From assembly GCF_036010665.1 (NCBI RefSeq), contig NZ_CP108581.1, positions 627,501-691,500 on the forward strand: DNA of 64,000 bases, in the 5' to 3' direction. Of this stretch, positions 8,000 to 15,807 are shown piece by piece; position 1 is the stretch's first letter, and the number at the start of each line of letters is the position of its first letter. Below the pieces are notes generated by a model that worked only from the letters and a program-made list of their open reading frames with translations, made no database searches and was not told where the DNA came from. Origin of the DNA: Microbispora sp. NBC_01189. Its GTDB lineage: Bacteria > Actinomycetota > Actinomycetes > Streptosporangiales > Streptosporangiaceae. The position numbers and the translations under genes are program-made.

Positions 8000-8493
8000 T
8001 CGGCCCCGAGGACGTCGGCGGCGTCCACGTCAAGTACCTCTACCACTGCCGACGCCAGTTGTGGCTCTACGCACGGGGGATGCGCCCCGAGCAGCTCAGC
8101 GCCACCGTTCAGTTGGGCGAGGCGGTGCACGAGACCTCCTACACCCGAAGCTCTCCGGTCGACCTGGGCGCGGCGAAGCTGGACCACCTCGACGGTGCCG
8201 CCTGGGTGCACGAGGTCAAGTCGTCGTCGCGGCCGAGCCGGGCCGACGAGGCGCAGGCCATGCACTACTGCTACCGACTGCGGGCCGTCGGCGTGGACGC
8301 GCAGGGCGGGATCCTCCATTACCCCAAGACCCGTCGCACCAAGCGCCTGCCGTACACGACACAAGCGGCGGAGCAGGCGGAGGCCGACATCGCCGAAGTG
8401 CTGGCCGTGGTGTCCGCGCCCGATTCACCCCCACTGCTCGCCCGGTCCGCCTGCCGAGGCTGCTCCTACGCCGACTACTGCTGGAACGAATAG
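7996..8493 (+). CDS. cas4: Cas4 RecB-like nuclease for spacer processing
   Basis: A 165-aa protein of the PD-(D/E)XK Cas4 family, which trims prespacers and selects PAM and orientation with Cas1-Cas2. Visible features are the iron-sulfur cysteines C18 (YLYHCRRQLW) and C153, C156 and C162 (CRGCSYADYC), the nuclease residues D63, E73 and K75 (HEVKSSS), and the downstream motif QAMHYCYRL. The start is a GTG overlapping the cas3 TGA (GTGA). The gene and its catalytic residues are intact although cas3 just upstream is damaged. cas1 begins immediately after the stop. Confidence 0.92.
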   Translation: MIGPEDVGGVHVKYLYHCRRQLWLYARGMRPEQLSATVQLGEAVHETSYTRSSPVDLGAAKLDHLDGAAWVHEVKSSSRPSRADEAQAMHYCYRLRAVGVDAQGGILHYPKTRRTKRLPYTTQAAEQAEADIAEVLAVVSAPDSPPLLARSACRGCSYADYCWNE

Positions 8494-9474
8494 ATGCCAA
8501 CCGCCGCCCGTACCTATTGGCTCACGACGTCCTGCCGGATCCGCCGCAAAGATCAGTCTCTACGGATCGAACGGCCCGAGGGGGCGCCGGTCCACATTCC
8601 GGTGACCGACGTGCGCGACATCGTCGCCTGCGAGGCCGTCGATCTCAACACATCCGTGATCAGCCTGCTCAACCAGCACCGGATCAACGTCCACTTCCTC
8701 AGCCACTACGGGGACTACGCCGGTTCGCTGCTGACCGCGGACACCAGCGTCTCCGGGCAGACGGTGATCGCCCAGGTGGGGCTGGCCGCCGATCAGACGG
8801 CCTCCCTGGAGATCGCCCGGGCCATCGTCGCCAGCACCGCGGTGAACGTACGCCGGGTCGTCGACCGCAGGCTCCTAAACCGGCCGATGGCCGTCCTCGA
8901 AGCCTCGATCGCCGATGCCACCACACGAGAGCAACTCATGGGCGCGGAAGGCACCTTCCGCCGCTCGGCCTGGGCCGTGCTGGACACCCGCCTCCCGGAC
9001 TGGCTCCGGCTCGACGGGCGCAGCCGCAGGCCTCCGCGCAACGCGGGCAACGCCTTCATCAGCTATGTGAACGGGATCATCTACGCGCGGATGCTCTCGG
9101 CGATAAGACTGACACCGTTGCACACGGGCGTGGCCTTCCTGCACAGCACGATGGAACGCCAGCGCCACTCCCTGGTGCTGGACCTCGCGGAGGTGTTCAA
9201 GCCGCTCTTCGCCGAGCGGCTGCTCCTCCGGCTCGCCGGGCGGGGTCAACTCAAGCCCGCTCATTTCGAGACCGACGTCAACCAGGCGATGCTGAGCGAG
9301 ACGGGCAGGAAGCTGATCGTCCAGACCGTCAGGGACGAACTGGCCGTGACGATTCAGCACCGGTCTCTCGGCCGCAACGTCGCCTACGACGAGCTGCTGT
9401 ATCTGGAGGCGCTCCAGCTCACCCGCAGATGCCTGGAGGGCACGCCGTACAAGCCGTTCCGGATCTGGTGGTGA
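8494..9474 (+). CDS. cas1: Cas1 integrase
   Basis: A 326-aa Cas1, the metal-dependent integrase that inserts spacers at the leader-repeat junction. The catalytic set is present: E152 (MGAEGTFRR), H217 (VAFLHSTMERQRHSL) and D230/E233 (LVLDLAEVFKP). The N-terminal beta domain and C-terminal helical domain are complete, and the length is normal. The ATG abuts the cas4 stop codon. With intact cas4 and cas2, and identical leader-proximal repeats in both arrays, adaptation looks competent. Confidence 0.96.
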   Translation: MPTAARTYWLTTSCRIRRKDQSLRIERPEGAPVHIPVTDVRDIVACEAVDLNTSVISLLNQHRINVHFLSHYGDYAGSLLTADTSVSGQTVIAQVGLAADQTASLEIARAIVASTAVNVRRVVDRRLLNRPMAVLEASIADATTREQLMGAEGTFRRSAWAVLDTRLPDWLRLDGRSRRPPRNAGNAFISYVNGIIYARMLSAIRLTPLHTGVAFLHSTMERQRHSLVLDLAEVFKPLFAERLLLRLAGRGQLKPAHFETDVNQAMLSETGRKLIVQTVRDELAVTIQHRSLGRNVAYDELLYLEALQLTRRCLEGTPYKPFRIWW

Positions 9475-9480
9475 GGCGAC

Positions 9481-9744
9481 GTGTACGTGGTCGTGGTCTA
9501 CGACACGCTGGCGAAGCGCAACGCCGCCATCCTGCGGCTGTGCCGGCAGTATCTCCACCACGTGCAGCGCAGCGTGTTCGAGGGAGCGCTGAGCCCGGCA
9601 CAGCTCAAGAGATTCCGCCACCGAGTCGAAGAGGTGATCGACCAGTCGTACGACAGCGTTCTCGTCTTCACCTTCCCACCCGGCACCTCCCCCGAACGCC
9701 ACGAATGGGGCGTCGCCCAGCCCGCCCCCACGGACATCCTGTGA
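9481..9744 (+). CDS. cas2: Cas2 adaptation subunit
   Basis: An 87-aa ferredoxin-fold protein that bridges two Cas1 dimers. The N-terminal MYVVVVYD carries the conserved aspartate (D8). The body, with HVQRSVFEGALS and a basic helix, follows the family. The start is a GTG six bases after the cas1 stop, with a GGTGAGGC Shine-Dalgarno-like stretch. This is the last gene of the operon. The array 2 leader begins right after it and no terminator-like hairpin separates them, so operon read-through into array 2 is possible. Confidence 0.95.
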   Translation: MYVVVVYDTLAKRNAAILRLCRQYLHHVQRSVFEGALSPAQLKRFRHRVEEVIDQSYDSVLVFTFPPGTSPERHEWGVAQPAPTDIL

Positions 9745-9766
9745 AGCACCCCTTGATCATCATGCC

Positions 9767-9871
9767 GATTGCAGCAAACCTCCCGGGTTTCGTGCACAAC
9801 CGGAGGTCCACTGCAAAATCCCGCCTGAACCAGGCGTTAGAATCCCACCTGACCTGCCGCTTTATGGTGAG
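9767..9871 (+). promoter_or_regulatory. Leader of CRISPR array 2 with conserved inverted repeat
   Basis: The leader carries the same element as array 1. A 50-bp hyphenated inverted repeat lies at 9769-9818 (arms TTGCAG/CTGCAA, ACCTCC/GGAGGT, GGGTT/AACC). After 53 bp the first repeat begins. The last 21 bp (9851-9871, GACCTGCCGCTTTATGG...) match the array 1 leader at 17 of 21 positions. The 32 bp between these two blocks are not conserved. A TAGAAT at 9838-9843 could be a -10 box, but it has no counterpart in leader 1. Confidence 0.8.
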
Positions 9872-11190
9872 GTCCTCATCGCCCCTACGAGGGGTCGCAA
9901 CCCGTTCGGGCCGGTCTTGGTGAAGCAGTGGTGACCAGGTCCTCATCGCCCCTACGAGGGGTCGCAACAACGAGTGCGAGGCGGTCAAGGGGGGTTCCTT
10001 CCAGTCCTCATCGCCCCTACGAGGGGTCGCAACTGCAGCGGTGCGGGTTCCTGCCGCTGGCGATCGTGCTGTCCTCATCGCCCCTACGAGGGGTCGCAAC
10101 CCCCGTCCAATCCGTTATCGGGGACTCCGTCCCCTTCGGTCCTCATCGCCCCTACGAGGGGTCGCAACCGTTGCGCGCTACGGGCATGTCACTTGCCCAT
10201 CGCTGCCCGTCCTCATCGCCCCTACGAGGGGTCGCAACTTGGACATGTGGCGGAGGTGGCGGACGGTGGCGGTGGTCCTCATCGCCCCTACGAGGGGTCG
10301 CAACCTTCAGGACCCCATACAGAATCCACCCCGCAACGCTCAGGTCCTCATCACCCCTACGAGGGGTCGCAACTGCTCGGCCGTCTCGACAGTGTCGTTA
10401 CCAAGCGCGCGCGTCCTCATCGCCCCTAAGAGGGGTCGCAACGTGTGCTGCCGCCGACAGACCGACCCGACGCCGAGTCCTCATCACCCCTACGAGGGAT
10501 CGCAACGTCTTGCACTCCAGGCCGCCGACGAGCCGGCCGCCCTGGTCCTCATCGCCCCTACGAGGGGTCGCAACCTGGACAAGGCCGGGGCCATCCTGGC
10601 GGAGTTCGCGTCCTCATCGCCCCTACGAGGGGTCGCAACTGTAGGGAGCACACGGCGACCAGCCGGGCCAGCAGGGTCCTCATCACCCACGAGGGGTCGC
10701 AACCAGGTCAGGACAACGCCGCCCTGGTCCCACGCCCAGAGTCCTCATCACCCCTACGAGGGGTCGCAACTCCTCGACCAGCGGCGGCGGTGTCACGATA
10801 CGGCTCACGTCCTCATCGCCCCTACCAGGGAGGGGCTTCAGGGGTCGCAACAGGTTCCCTGCTGGCTGGTCTGCGTCACGAGGGGGGTCCTCATCGCCCC
10901 TACGAGGGGTCGCAACGCGCGGCCGGTGGTCTCAAGCAGCGCGTGAGCGTATCGTCCTCATCGCCCCTACGAGTGGTCGCAACATCGGGCTCGTGCGGGA
11001 CTGCTCGGCGTAGTCGGCATCCTCATCTTCCCTACGAGGGGTCGCCACTCGCCGACGGACAGTTCGACCTTCCAGCCGTTGTTAACCAGTCCTCATTCAT
11101 CATCCCTACGAGGGGTCGCAACGTGTAGATCCCGACGGTGTTGTCGCTGAGGTTCCGGTCCTCATCTCGCCCTTCAAAGGGGGCCTCAAC
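9872..11190 (+). CRISPR. CRISPR array 2: 20 repeats, 19 spacers, transcribed rightward
   Basis: Repeats of the same 30-bp consensus as array 1, in the opposite genomic orientation, start at 9872, 9939, 10004, 10071, 10139, 10209, 10275, 10344, 10413, 10477, 10545, 10610, 10676, 10741, 10809, 10887, 10954, 11019, 11089 and 11158. Spacers are 34-40 bp. The first seven repeats are identical. From 10344 on, point changes appear. The copy at 10676 is 28 bp, the copy at 10809 carries about 13 extra bases (43 bp), the copy at 11089 is 34 bp, and the last one at 11158 is barely recognisable. This places the old end on the right and the leader at 9767-9871. Confidence 0.97.
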
Positions 11191-11442
11191 ACGGCCGCGC
11201 CGGATCGTGGCTGGTGCGAGGCTCCGAGCTCCCAATGGGGACGTCGGAGCTGGCCGTCCGGTCCGGGCACATACACACGCGCGGTGCGGGCCCGCGGGAA
11301 AGTTTCACGCGCGAAGCCGGGTGAGGTGCCCGGGAACTGCGCACCCTCCCGTACGGCCGGCGCCCCAGTTGCGGCGGGTGGCGCGGGGCGCGGGGCGTCG
11401 TCCATGATCCACGGCATCCACATGATCAGGAGGCCGTGCGGG
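11191..11442. other. Intergenic region after array 2, no gene seen
   Basis: There are 252 bp between the last degenerate repeat and the S33 peptidase start. A small inverted repeat (GCTCCGA at 11221-11227, TCGGAGC at 11244-11250) could fold in the array transcript and help terminate it, but it has no U tract. No further repeat copies or convincing coding frame were found. Confidence 0.4.
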
Positions 11443-12984
11443 ATGGCGTACCAAACGACTGGGTCGCGGCGTGCGCTCGTCGCGGTGTTCGCCGCCGTGC
11501 TCGCGGCGGTGCTGGCCGCGCCACCAGCGGCGGCCGCGCAGAGGGCGGCCACCCCGGCGGCCGCACCGGGCGCGGGCAGCGTGGACGGCGCGGCGGGCAT
11601 GTTCGGGCGGCAGGAGCTGCACTGGGGCGACTGTGCGGGGGTCGCCGACCCGGCCCTGCGGTGCGCGGAGGTCGCCGTGCCGCTGGACTACCACCGTCCC
11701 CACGGCCGGAAAATCACGGTCGTCGTCTCGCGGCTGCCCGCGACCGACCCCACCCGCCGCCGTGGCGTACTGCTCACCACAGGTGGCGGCCCCGGCGGGC
11801 CGGGCGTCCCGCTGCCGTCGAGCCTGGCCCCCCTGCTGTCCCCCGAGGTGCGGGCGCGTTACGACCTGATCGGCTTCGACATGCGGTTCGTCGAGCGCAG
11901 CACGCCCATCGGCTGCGGCCAGGACGTGGAGGAGCCCGGCGGCTACTGGGTCCGCACCACCACCTCCGGGAGCTTCCCCGCCGACGCGGCCGAGGCCCGC
12001 GCGTACGCCCGCGCCTGCGTGCGCGCCGCCGGGTGGGCGCTGCCCCACGCCACCACGGCGAACGCCGCGAGGGACATGGACGTCATCCGCGCCGCGCTCG
12101 GCGAGGAGAAGATCTCCTACCTCGGCGGCTCGTACGCCGGCATGCTCGGGGCCGTCTACAGCACGTTGTTCCCCCGCCGGGTCGACCGGTTCGTGCTGGA
12201 CAGCCCGCCCAACCCGGACACGGTCTGGCGGGCGTACGAACTGGCCCGCACCCCGGCCTTCGAGGCCGGGACGGCCGCCTTCGCCGCCTGGACGGCCCAG
12301 CGGAACGCCGACTACGGGCTCGGCGACACCGCGCAGAAGGTCACCGACGCCGTCTCGGGGCTCGTCCGCCGCGCCCGCACGGCCCCGATCGTCGTGGCGG
12401 GCCACGCCTGGACCTCGGGCGAGCTCGGGACGCTGCTGGTCGCGGGCATCTACGACGAGCGGTCCTTCGGCCTGGTCGCGGCGGCCTTCGCCGCCCTCGC
12501 CGCGGGGCGGGAGCCGTTCGTGCCGTTCCCCCTGCGCCCGCTGCCCCCGGCCGGAGTGCCCGGCGTGCCCGCCGACAACCACACCGCGACCAACATGGCG
12601 TACCGGTGCGGGGACGGGCCGTGGCCCCGCGACCCCCGCGACTACCTGCGCGACCTCGCCTCGTACGGCGAGCGGTATCCGCTGTTCGGACCGGCCAACG
12701 CCAACATCACCCCGTGCGCGTTCTGGCCGCGGATCGAGGACGAGCCGGTGCGGCTGTCGGCCAACTGGTCGCCCGGGGTCCTGGTGACCGCCGCGCTGCG
12801 GGACGTGGCCGTGCCGATCGCCAACAGCCGCGCCGTCGCCGCGCGCATCCGCGGGTCGCGCATGGTCACCATCGACGCCCACACCCACGCGCCCTACCCC
12901 GCGTACGGCAACGCCTGCCTCAACAGCGCGGTCGACGCCTTCCTCACCACCGGGACACTGCCGGCCGCCGACGTCGCCTGCTGA
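11443..12984 (+). CDS. Secreted S33-type alpha/beta hydrolase (tripeptidyl aminopeptidase-like)
   Basis: A 513-aa precursor. An Ala-rich signal peptide (ALVAVFAAVLAAVLAAPPAAAA) is followed by an alpha/beta-hydrolase domain and the C-terminal lobe typical of actinobacterial tripeptidyl aminopeptidases. Catalytic candidates are S230 in GGSYAG, the Asp in TAALRDVAVP and the His in DAHTHAPYP. The oxyanion region is TTGGGPGGPG. These enzymes remove short peptides from the N-termini of extracellular proteins. The start was chosen because AGGAGG lies about 9 nt upstream of the ATG at 11443. Upstream in-frame ATGs at 11404 and 11419 lack such a site. The gene is unrelated to the CRISPR arrays. Confidence 0.85.
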   Translation: MAYQTTGSRRALVAVFAAVLAAVLAAPPAAAAQRAATPAAAPGAGSVDGAAGMFGRQELHWGDCAGVADPALRCAEVAVPLDYHRPHGRKITVVVSRLPATDPTRRRGVLLTTGGGPGGPGVPLPSSLAPLLSPEVRARYDLIGFDMRFVERSTPIGCGQDVEEPGGYWVRTTTSGSFPADAAEARAYARACVRAAGWALPHATTANAARDMDVIRAALGEEKISYLGGSYAGMLGAVYSTLFPRRVDRFVLDSPPNPDTVWRAYELARTPAFEAGTAAFAAWTAQRNADYGLGDTAQKVTDAVSGLVRRARTAPIVVAGHAWTSGELGTLLVAGIYDERSFGLVAAAFAALAAGREPFVPFPLRPLPPAGVPGVPADNHTATNMAYRCGDGPWPRDPRDYLRDLASYGERYPLFGPANANITPCAFWPRIEDEPVRLSANWSPGVLVTAALRDVAVPIANSRAVAARIRGSRMVTIDAHTHAPYPAYGNACLNSAVDAFLTTGTLPAADVAC

Positions 12985-13177
12985 GCCCTGCTGACACGTG
13001 CCGCCCCCCGGCCCAGCGCCGGTGGCCAAGGCCGGGAGCGCTCCAGGCTCACTTTTCGGTCATATGGATCGTACGGCGAGAAAGTGGAGGTCAACCGGCC
13101 AACGCGGGCATGGGCGGGTGTACGGATCATCGCGATGCGGTCGGGGCACCTGTCCAATCCGCGTAGCATCAACGGGC

Positions 13178-13723
13178 ATGGGGTCGCCGAGAAAATCAGC
13201 GGTCGCGGGAGCCGCCGTCACGGTGACGGCGCTCATGCTGGCCACGCAGGGCTGTGCGATCATCGGCGGCGGATCGCCGAAGAACCTCGACGTCATCAGC
13301 GTGTCCAGCCCGCAGTTCCGCGACGGCGCCCCCCTGCCGCAGGACTACTCCTGCAAGGGGGGGCAGGGGAACCCGCCTCTTCGTTGGTCGGGCACGTCGG
13401 GCGCGAAGTCCGTGGCCCTCGTGGTCGACGACAGCAGCCCGCACGGCGGGCCGGAGGTGCACTGGGTGGTGTTCGACATCAACGCCGACACGACCGAGCT
13501 GGGCATGAACGACGTCCCCCGGGGTGCCCGGCTGGGCAGGACGACGAGCGGGAAGGTGGGCTATACGCCCCCATGCCGGACCGATGGCAGCTACCGTTTC
13601 ACTGTCTACGCGTTGGACGCGAAGCTCGGTCTGGAGCAGGGTGCCGGCCTCGCGCGGACGCTGGAGAGCATCGCGAGCCACACCATCGCCCGTGGACGCC
13701 TCACGGCGAACACGATCGAGTGA
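13178..13723 (+). CDS. YbhB/YbcL (PEBP-like) lipoprotein
   Basis: A 181-aa lipoprotein. The signal peptide ends in the lipobox LATQGC, so the mature protein should be anchored to the outer face of the membrane by a lipidated Cys. The mature part follows the phosphatidylethanolamine-binding-protein fold: the ligand-pocket segments GNPPLRWSG, VVDDSSPHGGPEVHWVVFDI and GYTPPCRTDGSYRFTVYAL are in the usual order. Bacterial family members have no firmly established substrate. TAGCAT at 13164-13169, 8 nt before the ATG, suggests a leaderless transcript and supports this start. Confidence 0.85.
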   Translation: MGSPRKSAVAGAAVTVTALMLATQGCAIIGGGSPKNLDVISVSSPQFRDGAPLPQDYSCKGGQGNPPLRWSGTSGAKSVALVVDDSSPHGGPEVHWVVFDINADTTELGMNDVPRGARLGRTTSGKVGYTPPCRTDGSYRFTVYALDAKLGLEQGAGLARTLESIASHTIARGRLTANTIE

Positions 13724-13906
13724 CATGCTGGGCACCGGAGGTAGTCGTGCTACACCAATCTTCACCTAGGGTGTGACAACGGTCATTGTGGTCGAGCAGA
13801 ATCGGTTCCAATTGCTGAGCGCAGGTGGCCAGAGGGGACAGGTCGCGTCGATGGCCGCGCGACCTCACCGGCGCCGCAGAAAGGCCATGGCCTTGAAGGT
13901 GGTGCT

Positions 13907-15754
13907 ATGACTGCGGTCATTATCGGTCTTGTCGCCGTCGTGCTTCTCGTGCTGCTGGTCGTGGCGCTGGGCATGCGGTCGATGAACCGCAGAGAGAGCG
14001 TTCTCTCCTCCGAGCGCATCAAGGCGATGGCCGAGAACAAGGGTCCCAAGCCACGCCGGCCTGCCGAGGAGACGTTCTTCGAGAGCTTCCCCAAGGGGTT
14101 CGACGCCTTCGAGGAGCCCGAGCCCGAGGCCCCCAAGCCGCGGCCCGCGAGTACCCGCCCCGGAAGCCGGCAGGCGCGGCCCGCGCAGCGCGGCGGCAAG
14201 CAGCCCGCCGCCGCCCGCGGCAAGCGCGGCGTGGACGAGTGGGGCGAGCCGGACGACTACGACGACGACTACTGGTCGCGCGTACGCGCCGACGAGGGCG
14301 GCTTCGGCGGCACGATCGCCGCGAGGATGGCCACTCCCCGGCCCCTCAAGGACACCTCCGGCCCGGCGAGCGCGTCTCAGGAGCAGGCGGCCGACGCCGA
14401 CGCGGCGACCGTGCAGGCTCCCCTGCCCCCGCGCCCCGCTCCCGGCCGCGCCGACGCCCCCGTCCCCGCCTCGGCGATGGCCGAGCAGAAGACCATGACG
14501 TTCGCCGCGCCGACGCCCGACCCGCTCGAGGCGCCCGGCTCCCCCGCCGCCCCCCCGACCGGAACAACACCGGCCGGTACGCAGGGTGGCAGGCCAGGCA
14601 GGTCCGGCAGGGCCGGCCGGTCGTCGCGGGCGGCCCGCCGCACCGCGGCCGCCGACGCGGGTCAGCCGAGCGGTTCCTACGACGTCCCCCCCGGCACCGG
14701 CCCGTTCACCACGCCGTCGGGCACCGGTTCGTATCCGGCTCCGCAGGGCGCCGACGCCCTGGGCGGCGCCCCGTCGAACACCGGCCCCATGGCCGCGTCC
14801 GGGGACACCGGCTTCTTCAACCGGGCCGCGGCCACCGGCCCGTTCCCGTCCGCCGGCGGCACGGGCCCCTACGACAGCCACGCTGCGGGCCCCTACGACG
14901 CCGCGCCGGCCTCCCCCGCACCGGAGACCGGGTCCTTCGTCATGGGCGGCTACGATTCGGCCCACGGCAGCGGCGCGTTCGAGGCGGCCGTGCCTCCCGT
15001 TCAGCCTGCCGTCCCGCCCGCCGACGCCCTGGCCGAGCCTGCGCCCCAGAGCGCCTTCGACCCGTGGACGGCCCGGCAGCCTGCCCGCACCGACGCCTAC
15101 GACCCCTCCCAGGCCTCGACAGGCCCGTTCCCGGCCGCGCGCCCCTCGTACTCCTCCACGCAGGAGCCGGCCGTCGGCAACCCCGCTCCCGGAAACCAGG
15201 GCAGTGCCACCGACCCCGGCTGGCCGGTGAGCGGCAGCTATCCGCCGGTCCCCGCCGCCTCGGCTCCCGAGCCGGGCTCCACGTGGGCGGCAGCGCGGGA
15301 CGTCCTGGACGACCCCGAGCCGTCGCACGGCTCGTCCTCCTGGCCGAACGCCGAGACCTACCAGACCCCCACCTACGACGGCTACCAGGCGGACCACTCT
15401 GGTCAGCCCTCCTATCCCGTCCCGTCGCCGGACGCGCCGCCGGCCACGCCGTCGTACGAGGTGAACCCGGGCTGGGCGTCCATCGACGCCTCCGACAGCG
15501 TGACGGGCGCCACGCCCGGTTCCGCCTCGCCGTACGAGTCGGCGGGCTATGACGCGCCGTCGGGACAGAGCCAGTACGGCCATGACCAGCAGCAAGGGTA
15601 CGGCGGCACGCAGTCGTCGTGGCCCGAGCAGAACATCGGCGGCAGCTGGCCCTCCTACGACGAGCTGTACGGCGACGCCTCCACGTCGGCCGGCGGCCGC
15701 CGCCGGGGCAGCCACCGTGACCCCGACACCGACTATCCCGACTACTACCGGTGA
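13907..15754 (+). CDS. Single-span membrane protein with long Pro/Ala/Gly-rich disordered tail
   Basis: A 615-aa protein of unknown function. Residues 3-22 form one transmembrane helix (VIIGLVAVVLLVLLVVALGM), followed by a short basic segment. The rest is low-complexity and Pro/Ala/Ser/Thr-rich, with an acidic patch (DDYDDDYWSRVRADEGGFGG). Many short TGPF/TGSY/TGPY-type motifs occur between about residues 265 and 345. The C-terminus is Tyr/Gln/Ser-rich. The basic segment after the helix suggests a cytoplasmic tail. AAGGTGG precedes the ATG. Such proteins are common in Streptosporangiaceae genomes but I know of no assigned role. Confidence 0.8.
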   Translation: MTAVIIGLVAVVLLVLLVVALGMRSMNRRESVLSSERIKAMAENKGPKPRRPAEETFFESFPKGFDAFEEPEPEAPKPRPASTRPGSRQARPAQRGGKQPAAARGKRGVDEWGEPDDYDDDYWSRVRADEGGFGGTIAARMATPRPLKDTSGPASASQEQAADADAATVQAPLPPRPAPGRADAPVPASAMAEQKTMTFAAPTPDPLEAPGSPAAPPTGTTPAGTQGGRPGRSGRAGRSSRAARRTAAADAGQPSGSYDVPPGTGPFTTPSGTGSYPAPQGADALGGAPSNTGPMAASGDTGFFNRAAATGPFPSAGGTGPYDSHAAGPYDAAPASPAPETGSFVMGGYDSAHGSGAFEAAVPPVQPAVPPADALAEPAPQSAFDPWTARQPARTDAYDPSQASTGPFPAARPSYSSTQEPAVGNPAPGNQGSATDPGWPVSGSYPPVPAASAPEPGSTWAAARDVLDDPEPSHGSSSWPNAETYQTPTYDGYQADHSGQPSYPVPSPDAPPATPSYEVNPGWASIDASDSVTGATPGSASPYESAGYDAPSGQSQYGHDQQQGYGGTQSSWPEQNIGGSWPSYDELYGDASTSAGGRRRGSHRDPDTDYPDYYR

Positions 15755-15807
15755 CTTTCCCGTTCCCTGCCTGGTGACGGTCTCCATGGCTGACGTATCG
15801 TCGGCCA

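Noticed and set aside
1957-9744. Type I-C, I-E or I-A assignment
   Set aside because: There is no Cse1/Cse2, no Cas5d acting as Cas6, and no split Cas3. The CXXC-CXXC Cas8, DevR-like Cas7 and separate cas6 fit I-B (Cst) best.
9928-11128. Plus-strand open frames across array 2
   Set aside because: Same reason: translated CRISPR repeats, not genes.
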